Source: Erwinia typographi (GTDB lineage: Bacteria > Pseudomonadota > Gammaproteobacteria > Enterobacterales > Enterobacteriaceae). Taken from it: a stretch of DNA of 64,000 nt. Made by a program: the position numbers and the translations under genes. Below, piece by piece: positions 36,325 to 44,627 of the stretch. The stretch's first letter is position 1. Every line of letters starts with the position of its first letter. The notes beneath the pieces are model-generated. The model made no database searches and was not told where the DNA came from. It saw only the letters and a list, made by a program, of their open reading frames with translations. The DNA lies in NCBI RefSeq assembly GCF_000773975.1, contig NZ_JRUQ01000039.1, forward strand, positions 62,001-126,000, in the 5' to 3' direction.

Positions 36325-37059
36325 ATGCCGATCAAAAAAGATGCCGTAAGCCGGGCGCAACTGGTGCCAATGAACAATATTGCCAGCTCGGAATATGCGG
36401 CCGACCAGATTCGGGCCGCCATTATTAAGGGGCTATTTCGGCCTGGTGACCGCCTGGTTGAAAAGAACCTTACCGAACAGCTCAATATCTCACGTCATCC
36501 TATCCGCGAAGCGCTGCGCCGTCTGAACCAGGAGGGGCTGGTGGATGTTCGTCCCAATCGGGGGGCGGTGGTGGCGAAACTTGACCCTGCCAGCATTCTG
36601 GAGGTGTATGCCATCCGTTCGGCTCTGGGCGAACTGGCGCTGAAGGCGTTTCACGATAATCCGGCGCTGCCGTTTGCCAGTGAGATGAAAGCGCTGGAGA
36701 AGATGGCTAACGCGGCCCTCAGGCTGGCGCGTCAGGACAATCAGCAGGCGACCATTCTGAACGACCTTGAGTTCCAGGAAACCATCGTGATCGCCAGCGG
36801 GCTGGAGCGATGCGCGCGCTATTTCGCGGAAACTACGGTGGAGGTAAAGCGTTTCAATAACCTGACCGGTATTGTTTATACCGAACGTGAAGCCGACGCG
36901 CAGCAATACGTGGTGGCCCTGGTCGCGGCGATTAAAGCGCGTGATATCGACAAAGCGCTCGCCATCTGGAAAGACAAATTCGCCAAAGCCGTGTCGCGGT
37001 ATATGGCGCTGGTGGAGAAAGAGCAGAGTGTCGGGAAAATTGTGAAGAAGGTGAAATAA
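36325..37059 (+). CDS. GntR family transcriptional regulator (FCD subfamily)
   Basis: 244 residues. Winged helix at about 15-80 (AADQIRAAIIKGLFRPGDRL, NLTEQLNISRHPIREALRRLNQEGLVDVRPNRGAVV), then an FCD ligand domain. ATG 36325 is chosen because the frame upstream (from 36226) would include the promoter and operator. It lies between and is convergent with two operons (33168-36184 and 42999-37115) whose promoters both carry its presumed operator GATTGT(C/T)(G/A)ACAAT. It is probably a repressor lifted by the transported compound. Confidence 0.9.
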   Translation: MPIKKDAVSRAQLVPMNNIASSEYAADQIRAAIIKGLFRPGDRLVEKNLTEQLNISRHPIREALRRLNQEGLVDVRPNRGAVVAKLDPASILEVYAIRSALGELALKAFHDNPALPFASEMKALEKMANAALRLARQDNQQATILNDLEFQETIVIASGLERCARYFAETTVEVKRFNNLTGIVYTEREADAQQYVVALVAAIKARDIDKALAIWKDKFAKAVSRYMALVEKEQSVGKIVKKVK

Positions 37060-37114
37060 GCCTTAATCCAGGTCAGCATCAATGCCGACCTGGAATACTG
37101 CCCCAAACAGGGTT

Positions 37115-37540
37115 TTACAATGCAATCACCCGTCGCTGCTGCGGCAATTCACCCGCGCCGCGCCAGGCGGTGATCTCTACCTCAAACAGATATTCCGGAC
37201 CGCCGAGCGGTGCGCAGGTAACGCAGCTGGTGGGGTCGATACCGCGATACTTCTCGCCAATAAACGCCATCACGGCTTTAACATCCTCCTGGCGTGGAAT
37301 AAACAGGCGCGAACGCACCACGTCGGCCAGCGAAGCCCCGACCGAGGCCAGCGCGCCTTCGACATTGCGAAACGCCTGTTCAGCCTGGGCCACTGCCGTG
37401 TCCGGCATGATGCGCGTTTTGTAATCGCGTCCGGCGGTCAGGGACATAAAAATCCAGTCGCCCAATACCAGCACGCGGGAGTAGCTCTCCTGATCTTCCA
37501 GAATGCTGCCCGATTTCACTTTGATGATTTCGTTGATCAT
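37115..37540 (-). CDS. RidA family protein
   Basis: 141 residues of the YjgF/RidA fold, with DWIFMSLTAGRDYKTRIMPDTAVAQAEQAFRNVEGALASVGASLADVV typical of the first half. The C-terminal part reads CVTCAPLGGPEYLFEVEITAWR, where the conserved arginine position of true RidA (ARxAV) is not seen; this fits Rid subfamilies other than RidA proper. ATG 37540 follows AGGGA. It is the last gene of the minus-strand monooxygenase operon and probably handles an imine or enamine formed by flavin oxidation. Confidence 0.82.
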   Translation of the reverse strand: MINEIIKVKSGSILEDQESYSRVLVLGDWIFMSLTAGRDYKTRIMPDTAVAQAEQAFRNVEGALASVGASLADVVRSRLFIPRQEDVKAVMAFIGEKYRGIDPTSCVTCAPLGGPEYLFEVEITAWRGAGELPQQRRVIAL

Positions 37541-37567
37541 GATGTTCCCTGAGGATAGTGGCAAAAG

Positions 37568-38329
37568 TTAAATGGAAATTCCGCCGTCGATGATCACCGT
37601 TTGTCCGGTGATCATCCGGCCGGCAAAGCCGAGATAAACAATCAGTTCCGCTACGTCGTCAGGCGTGCACCAGCGCTGTAGCGGGGTGGCCGCCACGGTG
37701 CTGCGGCGGCGCTCTTCGGACCATTCAATCGCCCACGAGCTTTCCACCGAGCCAGGCGCCACGGCGTTAACGCGGACTTCCGGGGCCAGCGCATGGGCGA
37801 GGTTTTTCGTCAGGTTAATCACGCCCGCCTTCGAGGCGCTGTAGGCGAGGGTGCTGGCAATCGATCCAAAACCGGCAATGGACGCGGTATTCACAATCGC
37901 CCCCTGGCTGGCTTTGAGGCTGGCGGCAGCGGCTTTTGAGCAGCGAAAGACGCTCATCAGATTGACGTTGAGCAGCGTTTGCCACAGCGCTTCCGAGACG
38001 CTCTCCAGATCCTGTATTGGGATCGGTTTGGTAACGCCGGGCGTCCCGGCGTTATTCACCAGCAGGTCGAGGTGGCCGAGTGCCTTAACGGCCTCTTTTA
38101 CCATGGTCTCTGCCTGAGCAGGGTCCGACAGGTCACCCGGCGCGGCTATTGCTTCCAGCCCTTCGGCTTTCAGCGTTGCCAGCGCCTGCTCGCCTCGTGG
38201 ATCGCCGGGGAGGTAGTTAATCGCCACCAGGGCGCCGCTGCGCGCCATCAGAGACGCGACTTCAAAACCAATACCGCTGGCCCCGCCAGTGACTAACGCC
38301 GTTTTGCCCTGCAAATTGAATGTCATCAT
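37568..38329 (-). CDS. Short-chain dehydrogenase/reductase family oxidoreductase
   Basis: 253 residues: the cofactor motif TGGASGIG near 14-21, NNAG (about 90), catalytic Ser in NTASIAGFGS and YSASK with Tyr and Lys (near 157-161). It is a classical cytoplasmic SDR. There are two adjacent ATGs (38329 and 38326). Operon position with a flavin monooxygenase suggests oxidation or reduction of a hydroxy or keto product of that enzyme. Confidence 0.9.
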   Translation of the reverse strand: MMTFNLQGKTALVTGGASGIGFEVASLMARSGALVAINYLPGDPRGEQALATLKAEGLEAIAAPGDLSDPAQAETMVKEAVKALGHLDLLVNNAGTPGVTKPIPIQDLESVSEALWQTLLNVNLMSVFRCSKAAAASLKASQGAIVNTASIAGFGSIASTLAYSASKAGVINLTKNLAHALAPEVRVNAVAPGSVESSWAIEWSEERRRSTVAATPLQRWCTPDDVAELIVYLGFAGRMITGQTVIIDGGISI

Positions 38330-38369
38330 GTGCTGCTTCTCCTGAATAAACGAGGGAGTAATGGCCCGA

Positions 38370-39110
38370 TCAGGCCGCCTGTTCGCTGCGCCGTTCGCGC
38401 CGCATAAATTTGCGTGTCTGTTCCTGGCTGGGGTGGTCGATCACCTGAACCGCGCTGCCGATCTCACCTATATTGCCCTGATGCAGAAAGGCCACGCGGT
38501 CAGCGGATTCACGAACAAAGCCAATGTCGTGGGTCACCACCACCATGGTCATCCCTTCCGATTTCAGCAGCCGCATGGTAGCCAGCACTTCGCCCACCAG
38601 TTCCGGATCCAGCGCCGAGGTCACTTCGTCAAACAGCATGTAAGAAGGATTCATTGCCAGCGCGCGAGCAATTGCCAGCCGCTGAAGCTGCCCGCCGGAA
38701 AGGTGCGACGGCATCATCAGGGCTTTGCCGCCCAGCCCGACGTGCTCCAGATGCTTTTGCGCCAGCTTGAGCGCTTCCCGTTTGCCGAGTTTCGCCACCA
38801 CCTGCGGCGCCAGCGCCACGTTCTCCTGCGCATTGAGATGGGGAAAGGCGTTGTATTGCTGGAACACAATGCCCAACTTACGGCGCAGCTGGTTGATATT
38901 GGTACTGGCCGCGTGTACCGGAATGCCGTCGACCACAATTTCTCCGCCCTGGATGTTTTCCAGTCCGTTAATACATTGCAACAGCGTGGATTTGCCGGAG
39001 CCACTGGCGCCAATCAGGCACACCAGTTCGCCCTTATCAATGGTCAGGTCGATACCTTTCAGTACGTTGACGGCACCGAAGGCTTTTTGCACATTGCGAA
39101 TTTCGATCAT
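38370..39110 (-). CDS. Amino acid ABC transporter ATP-binding protein
   Basis: 246 residues: Walker A GASGSGKST near 36-44, FQQYNAFPHLNAQENV, a signature with LSGGQLQR, Walker B YMLFDEVTSALDPE and H-loop THDI. It overlaps the upstream permease by four bases. Part of a second complete ABC transporter (38370-41295) in the same regulon as that at 33168-36184. Confidence 0.92.
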   Translation of the reverse strand: MIEIRNVQKAFGAVNVLKGIDLTIDKGELVCLIGASGSGKSTLLQCINGLENIQGGEIVVDGIPVHAASTNINQLRRKLGIVFQQYNAFPHLNAQENVALAPQVVAKLGKREALKLAQKHLEHVGLGGKALMMPSHLSGGQLQRLAIARALAMNPSYMLFDEVTSALDPELVGEVLATMRLLKSEGMTMVVVTHDIGFVRESADRVAFLHQGNIGEIGSAVQVIDHPSQEQTRKFMRRERRSEQAA

Positions 39111-39763
39111 AGAGCCACCTTTTTTTCCAGATAACGGCTGTAGCGGGAAACCGGGTAACAGATGAGGAAGTAAAACAGGCCGGTGCCCAGCAGCAGCAGC
39201 CAGGTTTCGTGGGTACGGTTAATCAGCGTCTGGGTAGCGCGCATAAATTCGACGTAGCCGACGACGCTAGCCAGCGCGCTGTCTTTGATCAGGCTGAGCA
39301 GCAGATTGACCCAGGCGCTCAGCCCGTTGCGCAGCGCCAGCGGCAGCGAAATATGGCGTAGCTCCTGCCAGCCATTCATCCCCAGCGAGCGTGCGCCGCG
39401 GCGAAAGGTATGCGGCACCGCCAGAAAGCTGGCGCGCGAGACTTCCGAGGTGACGCAGGCCATCCAGACGCCGAGGGCCAGGCTACCGAGCACGTAAGGC
39501 GATGTCGGGATGTTCATTAATGAAAACAGGCTATTAAGCACAATCAGGATGATGATCATCGGCACGCTGCGGAAGATATCGACCAGTGGCGCGCTCAGTA
39601 ACTGAAAACTGAACGATGAAGCCCGCGCCCAGCCAAGCGGAATGCCGACTAAGGTGCCGAGCAGCCCGGCAGTGCCTGCCATCGCCAGCGTATTAAGCGC
39701 ACCCAGCAACAGATAGCCGCTGTCGGACCACTGCAAAGGTTGATAGCCAAGAACAAATTGCAT
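39107..39763 (-). CDS. Amino acid ABC transporter permease
   Basis: 218 residues of the HisM/GlnP family. LLGALNTLAMAGTAGLLGTLVGIPLG is the first span, then DIFRSVPMIIILIVLNSLF and the EAA-type loop RGARSLGMNGWQELRHISLPLAL. It lies two bases downstream of the other permease and overlaps the ATPase gene. Confidence 0.9.
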   Translation of the reverse strand: MQFVLGYQPLQWSDSGYLLLGALNTLAMAGTAGLLGTLVGIPLGWARASSFSFQLLSAPLVDIFRSVPMIIILIVLNSLFSLMNIPTSPYVLGSLALGVWMACVTSEVSRASFLAVPHTFRRGARSLGMNGWQELRHISLPLALRNGLSAWVNLLLSLIKDSALASVVGYVEFMRATQTLINRTHETWLLLLGTGLFYFLICYPVSRYSRYLEKKVAL

Positions 39764-39765
39764 GG

Positions 39766-40428
39766 TTACCTCCGGTACATCAGACGGAAGGTCAGCTGCG
39801 CGCCAAACTGGATGAATTTGGCGATGGCGTAGTAGATACCGGCAGTGACAAGGAAAAATTCAAAGGTGCGAAAGCTGACGGACTGCGCGTATTGCGTCGC
39901 GCCGGACAGCTCGCGCAGCCCAACCAGCATCCCCAGCGAGGTATTGAGCATCGCCCAGACGCACTGGGTGATGAACGGCAAAAACACCACCTTAAATACC
40001 TGCGGGAAGATCACATGACGAAAAGCCTGGCGCGATGTCATGCCCAGCGAACGGGCGGTAGACATTTGCTGGCGTGGAATCACATTCAGGCCGCCACGGA
40101 AAATCTCCGCCATATAGCCTGCGTTATTAAAGGCAATGGCAATTAATACCGCCCTGTAGCTGGAGATGTTAATTTCCAGCGCGCCAAGGCCGAAATACAT
40201 GATATAAACCTGAAACAGCACCGGCGTGTTGCGTGATAATTCCACCCACCAGCTGGTGAAATAATATTTCCAGCCACTGCCGTTTTGGCGAATTACAGAC
40301 ATCGGTATGGCAAAGGCCATACCGATTACCACCGATAATAGCGTGATCTGCAATGTCACCCAGGCGCCAGATAATAATTGCGGCAATGCGTCAAAGACGA
40401 TTGACCAGTAAAACTGATAATCCTGCAT
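39766..40428 (-). CDS. Amino acid ABC transporter permease
   Basis: 220 residues: LLSGAWVTLQITLLSVVIGMAFAIPM first span, ELSRNTPVLFQVYIMYFGLG, and the EAA-type loop STARSLGMTSRQAFRHVIFPQVF. It is paired with the permease directly downstream to form a heterodimeric channel in the inner membrane. Confidence 0.9.
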   Translation of the reverse strand: MQDYQFYWSIVFDALPQLLSGAWVTLQITLLSVVIGMAFAIPMSVIRQNGSGWKYYFTSWWVELSRNTPVLFQVYIMYFGLGALEINISSYRAVLIAIAFNNAGYMAEIFRGGLNVIPRQQMSTARSLGMTSRQAFRHVIFPQVFKVVFLPFITQCVWAMLNTSLGMLVGLRELSGATQYAQSVSFRTFEFFLVTAGIYYAIAKFIQFGAQLTFRLMYRR

Positions 40429-40467
40429 GGGCGTAACCTGGTATGTCAGACAATGTTTACGGGTGAC

Positions 40468-41295
40468 TTAGAAATCGACGCCGGCCATGGTCAGGGAAGG
40501 CAGCGGACCGTCGCCCATATATTTTTTATACAGTTCGGCGTAGCGGCCTGAGACGACCTGATGCCAGACGAATACCCGCGCCCAGTTGAGGAATTCCGGG
40601 TCGCCGCGACGGACTACAAGACCATCCATATCAGAGAGCGGCGCCAGCCCGGCGGCGGTGAAGGTGGGAAACTGTCCGCTTTTTTCCAGCGTGCTATAGA
40701 CGGACGTCGCCTGCAAAATACCGTCAACTTTTCCCTGTTGCAGCGCCATAAACACATCGGCGTCGCTGCCGTAACCGGTATAAGTGGTGCCGGTATCTTT
40801 CCAGCGTCCCTGGAGCTCTTTATTGAATAACTGTTCGAAGGTTGAACCGGTAACGGCACCGAGCTTTTTACCCTTCAGATCGTCATAAGATTTGATGCCG
40901 GTCTCTTTGCGCGTCATCACCGTGATGGTGTAGTTGACGTAAGGCTGGGTGAAGGCCACGGTCATGGCGCGTTCCGGGGTGATGGTGGTTGAGCCGACCA
41001 CAATGTCGACGCGTTTGGAAACCAGCGCCGGAATACGGTCTGAGGCTGGGGTTTGTACAATCACCGGTTCGACGCCGAGTGATTTTGCCAGATCGTTACA
41101 ATAAGCCACATCGTAACCGTCGGGTTTATTATCCGGCGTAATAAAGCCCGACGGCGGTGCATCTAATACCACGGCGCAGCGTAATTTTTTCGCTTTAATA
41201 ACGGTATCCAGCGTTGATTCCGCCTGCGCAGCATGAAGGGAAAATAAAGAAGAAAATGCAATGAAAAGGACTGATTTAGTCGTCTTGTTCAACAT
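40468..41295 (-). CDS. Periplasmic amino acid-binding protein of an ABC transporter
   Basis: 275 residues. Signal peptide MLNKTTKSVLFIAFSSLFSLHAAQA (cleavage about 25) and SBP_bac_3 fold (KKLRCAVVLDAPPSGFITPDNKPDGYDVAYCNDLAKSLGVE, DIVVGSTTITPERAMTVAFTQPY). ATG 41295 has GGGGAAG before it; the longer frame to 41346 spoils the signal peptide. It feeds the permease/ATPase genes downstream in the same operon. Confidence 0.9.
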   Translation of the reverse strand: MLNKTTKSVLFIAFSSLFSLHAAQAESTLDTVIKAKKLRCAVVLDAPPSGFITPDNKPDGYDVAYCNDLAKSLGVEPVIVQTPASDRIPALVSKRVDIVVGSTTITPERAMTVAFTQPYVNYTITVMTRKETGIKSYDDLKGKKLGAVTGSTFEQLFNKELQGRWKDTGTTYTGYGSDADVFMALQQGKVDGILQATSVYSTLEKSGQFPTFTAAGLAPLSDMDGLVVRRGDPEFLNWARVFVWHQVVSGRYAELYKKYMGDGPLPSLTMAGVDF

Positions 41296-41393
41296 AATGA
41301 CTTCCCCGCGATGGTTTGAAATAATAACAACGGCTCCACATAACACTGTTTACTTCTTAACGGACAAGGTACGGCAACACTAAGCAGGTAAGA

Positions 41394-42461
41394 TTATTTG
41401 AGGCCAATTTCGGCGATTGGTCCTAACTCTTTTTCAATTAACGGCAGCACTTCTTTACTAAAGCGATACAGCGAACGTTGTGCCCGATCGAGCGGCATAC
41501 AGCCAAACTGGAAATTGCAGGTGTAATTTACCGGGTTGAGGCGTTTAATATCGGCAATCATTTTTTCCGCCACGCTATGCGGATCGCCAACCACCATATT
41601 ATTGGCATATTGTTCCAACGTATATTCGCCGTCGAACGGTTCATTGCGGATATAGCCGGTTTCGTCCAGCGGCAGCACCGGCTTACGCAGATGGTTCGCC
41701 ATACGGCCAACGTAGCGTGCGCGCTCGGCGGCTTCCAGCGCTTCGGCTTTACTGTCGGTGATATGCACGTATTGCATAATCGCCAGCGGTTTCGTGGCTG
41801 GATTTTCACCGATGCTCTCCCAGCTTTGGTTGAGGCCATCCACCATTTTGTACAGCACAGGCGACCCAAGAGTGCTGGCGGCATGGAACGGCGTGACCTG
41901 CCACTTCTTCAGGCGTTCCAGCAGGCGAGGATGGGAAGTGGTGGCAAACAGCGGCGGCAGCGGTGACTGATACGATTTGATGGCGAAGGTAGTCTGTGGA
42001 ATCGACAGGTGTTCACCCTGATATTCCACTTCGCCGGTGACCAGCGCCTGCTCAATCACCTCCCAGTATTCAAGGAAAATGTCGACTTTTTTGTCCAGCT
42101 CGACGTTATAGCGGTCAAACTCATACTGCTGATAACCGGTGCCCATTCCTACCACCAGACGACCATCGGTCATGGCATCGACGGCAGCAATTTCCTGCGC
42201 CAGACGCAGCGGATGGTAGAGCGGCAGCACCAGTACGCCTGGCGCCAGTTTGATTTTCGACGTCCAGCCCGCCGCATTGGCGACCATCATCAGCGGCGAT
42301 GGACTGCTTGAGTAATTGGCAAAGTGGTGTTCGGCAAACCAGGCAATATCAAAGCCGACTTCTTCAGCGGTTCTGACCATGGTTTGGGTGTCATTCAGTA
42401 CGCCTTTTACCCCCTGCGGATGGTCTCGCAAGGTCATGAGGCTGAAAAGTCCTAGCTGCAT
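41394..42461 (-). CDS. LLM-class (luciferase-like) flavin-dependent monooxygenase
   Basis: 355 residues of the bacterial luciferase TIM-barrel family (MQLGLFSLMTLRDHPQ at the start, VGFDIAWFAEHHFANYSSSPSPLMMVANAAG, LAPGVLVLPLYHPLRLAQEIAAVDAMTDGRLVVGMGTGYQQYEF). Such enzymes use FMNH2 from a separate reductase and O2 to oxygenate or cleave substrates. The reductase gene lies 31 bp upstream, so the two form a two-component monooxygenase. ATG 42461 follows AGGAG. The substrate is unknown; import by the neighbouring amino-acid-type ABC systems hints at an amino acid derivative or a heterocyclic or sulfur compound. Confidence 0.88.
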   Translation of the reverse strand: MQLGLFSLMTLRDHPQGVKGVLNDTQTMVRTAEEVGFDIAWFAEHHFANYSSSPSPLMMVANAAGWTSKIKLAPGVLVLPLYHPLRLAQEIAAVDAMTDGRLVVGMGTGYQQYEFDRYNVELDKKVDIFLEYWEVIEQALVTGEVEYQGEHLSIPQTTFAIKSYQSPLPPLFATTSHPRLLERLKKWQVTPFHAASTLGSPVLYKMVDGLNQSWESIGENPATKPLAIMQYVHITDSKAEALEAAERARYVGRMANHLRKPVLPLDETGYIRNEPFDGEYTLEQYANNMVVGDPHSVAEKMIADIKRLNPVNYTCNFQFGCMPLDRAQRSLYRFSKEVLPLIEKELGPIAEIGLK

Positions 42462-42492
42462 TCTGTTCTCCTGCTTGAAAAAAACGCGTTGC

Positions 42493-42999
42493 TTAGCCCG
42501 CAACGGCGGTGGTTAAAGGGGTGGATGTCACGTACGCGCCGTTCTGATAGAGCAGCGGCGCTATGGTTTCACTGAACTGGCAGTCGCTAACCTGACCGAT
42601 AACGATATGGTGCGTGGCATAGGGCAGGGTCTGATCCAGTTCGCAAAACAGCGTGGCCTGCGCATCGGCCAGGTAAGGGACGCCCTGCGCATTGCTGCGC
42701 CATTCACCGGTGGCGAATCGTTCGTCTGACGGGAGCGGCGTACTGAAGCGCTGTGAAACGGCGGTATGGTTGTGGCTCAACAGGTTGATGCAATATTTGC
42801 CGCTTGCCAGCAGCGGGTGTAGCAGGCTGGAGGTACTGTTGATACACGCCAGCACCGACACCGGTTCAAAGCACAGCGAGGTGACTGCCGTAGCGGTGAT
42901 GCCGTAGCGCATCCCTTCATGCTGACAGGTGATGACGCAAACCGTGGCGGTCAGCCGCCGCATACTGTGACGAAAATTATCCCGAACATGGTTATTCAA
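42493..42999 (-). CDS. Flavin reductase (NADH:FMN oxidoreductase of a two-component monooxygenase)
   Basis: 168 residues of the HpaC/RutF/NtaB family: FRHSMRRLTATVCVITCQHEGMRYGITATAVTSLCFEPVSVLACINSTSS is the flavin-binding part, followed by KYCINLLSHNHTAVSQRFS. It supplies reduced FMN to the luciferase-like monooxygenase. First gene of an eight-gene operon that ends at 37115. A strong promoter with operator lies 50-85 bp upstream. Confidence 0.9.
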   Translation of the reverse strand: MNNHVRDNFRHSMRRLTATVCVITCQHEGMRYGITATAVTSLCFEPVSVLACINSTSSLLHPLLASGKYCINLLSHNHTAVSQRFSTPLPSDERFATGEWRSNAQGVPYLADAQATLFCELDQTLPYATHHIVIGQVSDCQFSETIAPLLYQNGAYVTSTPLTTAVAG

Positions 43000-43384
43000 G
43001 GTGATGTCTCCGCATGATGCTGAAAATAAAAAGGCTGATTATCGACAGTTTTGTTAAGGCTTAAATGGTAGATTGTCAACAATGTTAACGCCGTGTACGC
43101 ATCATTGGTTATGCGGGTTTTGTTGTCAACGGAATGCTTATTTTATCGCCATAGGAAATTTTAATATTTCTATCATTTTGCTAATTATCAGTAGGATATG
43201 AAGTATGGTTGGTAAGTGGGAAGGGCAGCGGTCTGCGGTCTGCCCTGGGAGGTAACGCCAGGAAATGAGCGAAAACAGGGGGGTGATCCCCCTCGACATA
43301 TTGGCCTTTGCAAGGTAAGGAAGGTCACTTTTCCGTTTCACTCGGCCTGTAGAACTGTATGAGCCGCCGAGCGTTTTTTAATGC
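43000..43384. other. 385-bp intergenic region with the monooxygenase operon promoter
   Basis: The left part holds the promoter and operator of the minus-strand operon (43051-43084). A partial second copy of the operator half, TTGTCAAC, is at 43122-43129. The rest, to the end of the epoxide hydrolase gene at 43385, is AT-rich and then turns GC-rich; I see no gene, and a 67-codon frame at 43138-43341 has no support. Confidence 0.6.
43051..43084 (-). promoter_or_regulatory. Promoter and GntR operator of the monooxygenase operon
   Basis: On the minus strand TTGACA (43079-43074) and TAACAA (43056-43051) are exactly 17 bp apart. The operator, read on the minus strand, is CATTGTTGACAATC (43084-43071), identical in 13 of 14 positions to the one at 33097-33110, and covers the -35. 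Confidence 0.78.
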
Positions 43385-44536
43385 TCAGCGAGCACGTAGG
43401 GAGCGGAAAAAGGCCCGAACATCTTCAGCGTACAGTTCCGGTTCTTCCATGGCCGTAAAATGGCCACCCCGGGGGAGTTTGCTCCACCTGGTAATGTTTA
43501 ACTTCTTGCTGGCCCAGGAACGAGGAGGTAACAGGATGTCTGCCGGGAAGCAGGCTACGCCGACCGGGACATGAATCTGTCCGATTGGCGGAAGCGAATG
43601 GGCGTTGTCATAATACATATTGGCGGCTGAACCGGCAGTGCCGGTAAGCCAGTACAACATGATATTTGTCAGCACCTGATCATAGTTGAAACGGCTCAGC
43701 AGGTTGCCATTACAGTCACTCCAGTTGCGGAATTTTTCCATAATCCAGCTTGCCAGCCCGACAGGGGAATCATTCAGGGCATAGGCCAGTGTCCAGGGAC
43801 GGGTAGCCTGTAACGACATGTAGCCACCTTCCTGGCCGATCCAGGCGCGGGCGAGCTGGCCGTACTGTCGCTCTTCTTCCGTTAATGACGATGAATCATC
43901 AACCGCCATCAGCTCCCGGAGAATTCCGATGTCCGTCAGATGAATCCCCGTTACGTTTTCGGGGTGCTGCTGCGCCAGGTAGCGGGTGACGCCCGAGCCG
44001 ATATCACCGCCCGCAGCGGCAAAACGGTTGTACCCGAGTTCACGGGTCATCAACTGGTGCCAGATTTCCGCAACGACGGCATTATTCACCCCGTTACCGG
44101 CAGGAATAGCGGACAGCCCGAATCCCGGCACGGAGGGGATAATCACGTCAAAGGCATCTTCAGGAGAGCCACCAAAACGTGCCGGGTCAGTCAGCAGGGG
44201 GATGATTTCCTGATATCGCAAAAAAGAGTCCGGCCAGCCGTGAGTGAGGATCAGAGGAAGGGGAGACGGACCTTTGCCACGCTCATGAATAAAATGGATT
44301 GCCGTGCCGTTAATCGTGCAGCGGTAATGGGCGACGCGGTTCAATTCCGCTTCCTGCCTCCGCCAGTCAAACTCGTTTTTCCAGTATTCTATCAGCGCCT
44401 GCAACGCATCTCGCTGAGTACCCCTTTCCCATCCGGTGTCTGTGGGTTGCTGCGGCCAGCGTATCTGTTCCAGGCGGCGGGATAAATCATCAAGCTGCTC
44501 CTGAGGAAAATGAATGCTGAATTTTTCTGCGGCCAT
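43385..44536 (-). CDS. Epoxide hydrolase family protein (alpha/beta hydrolase with EHN domain)
   Basis: 383 residues. The N-terminal epoxide hydrolase cap (EHN, about 1-110) is typical of microsomal-type enzymes; LTHGWPDSFLRYQEIIPLL carries the HGWP oxyanion motif at 99-102; the nucleophile is Asp178 in AAGGDIGSGV; the general-base His lies in RGGHFTAMEEP near the C terminus. AAGGAG precedes the ATG. Divergent hydrolases of this form act on epoxides made from aromatic or terpenoid compounds. It stands alone downstream of a GlxA-type regulator on the same strand, which may control it. Confidence 0.9.
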   Translation of the reverse strand: MAAEKFSIHFPQEQLDDLSRRLEQIRWPQQPTDTGWERGTQRDALQALIEYWKNEFDWRRQEAELNRVAHYRCTINGTAIHFIHERGKGPSPLPLILTHGWPDSFLRYQEIIPLLTDPARFGGSPEDAFDVIIPSVPGFGLSAIPAGNGVNNAVVAEIWHQLMTRELGYNRFAAAGGDIGSGVTRYLAQQHPENVTGIHLTDIGILRELMAVDDSSSLTEEERQYGQLARAWIGQEGGYMSLQATRPWTLAYALNDSPVGLASWIMEKFRNWSDCNGNLLSRFNYDQVLTNIMLYWLTGTAGSAANMYYDNAHSLPPIGQIHVPVGVACFPADILLPPRSWASKKLNITRWSKLPRGGHFTAMEEPELYAEDVRAFFRSLRAR

Positions 44537-44627
44537 AGATACTCCTTAACGTGCGTGTTTGAACCCTGAGGTGATTGGTTCAAGTTACGGCGTTATCGCC
44601 TGACCTGAATGACAATCAGCGAACAAT

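Noticed and set aside
38361-39134. 257-codon plus-strand open frame opposite the ABC ATPase
   Set aside because: His/Gln-rich antisense shadow of a clear ATPase with Walker A, signature and Walker B motifs.
41478-41966. 162-codon plus-strand open frame
   Set aside because: Fully opposite the luciferase-like monooxygenase gene, which has strong family motifs and a good ribosome site.
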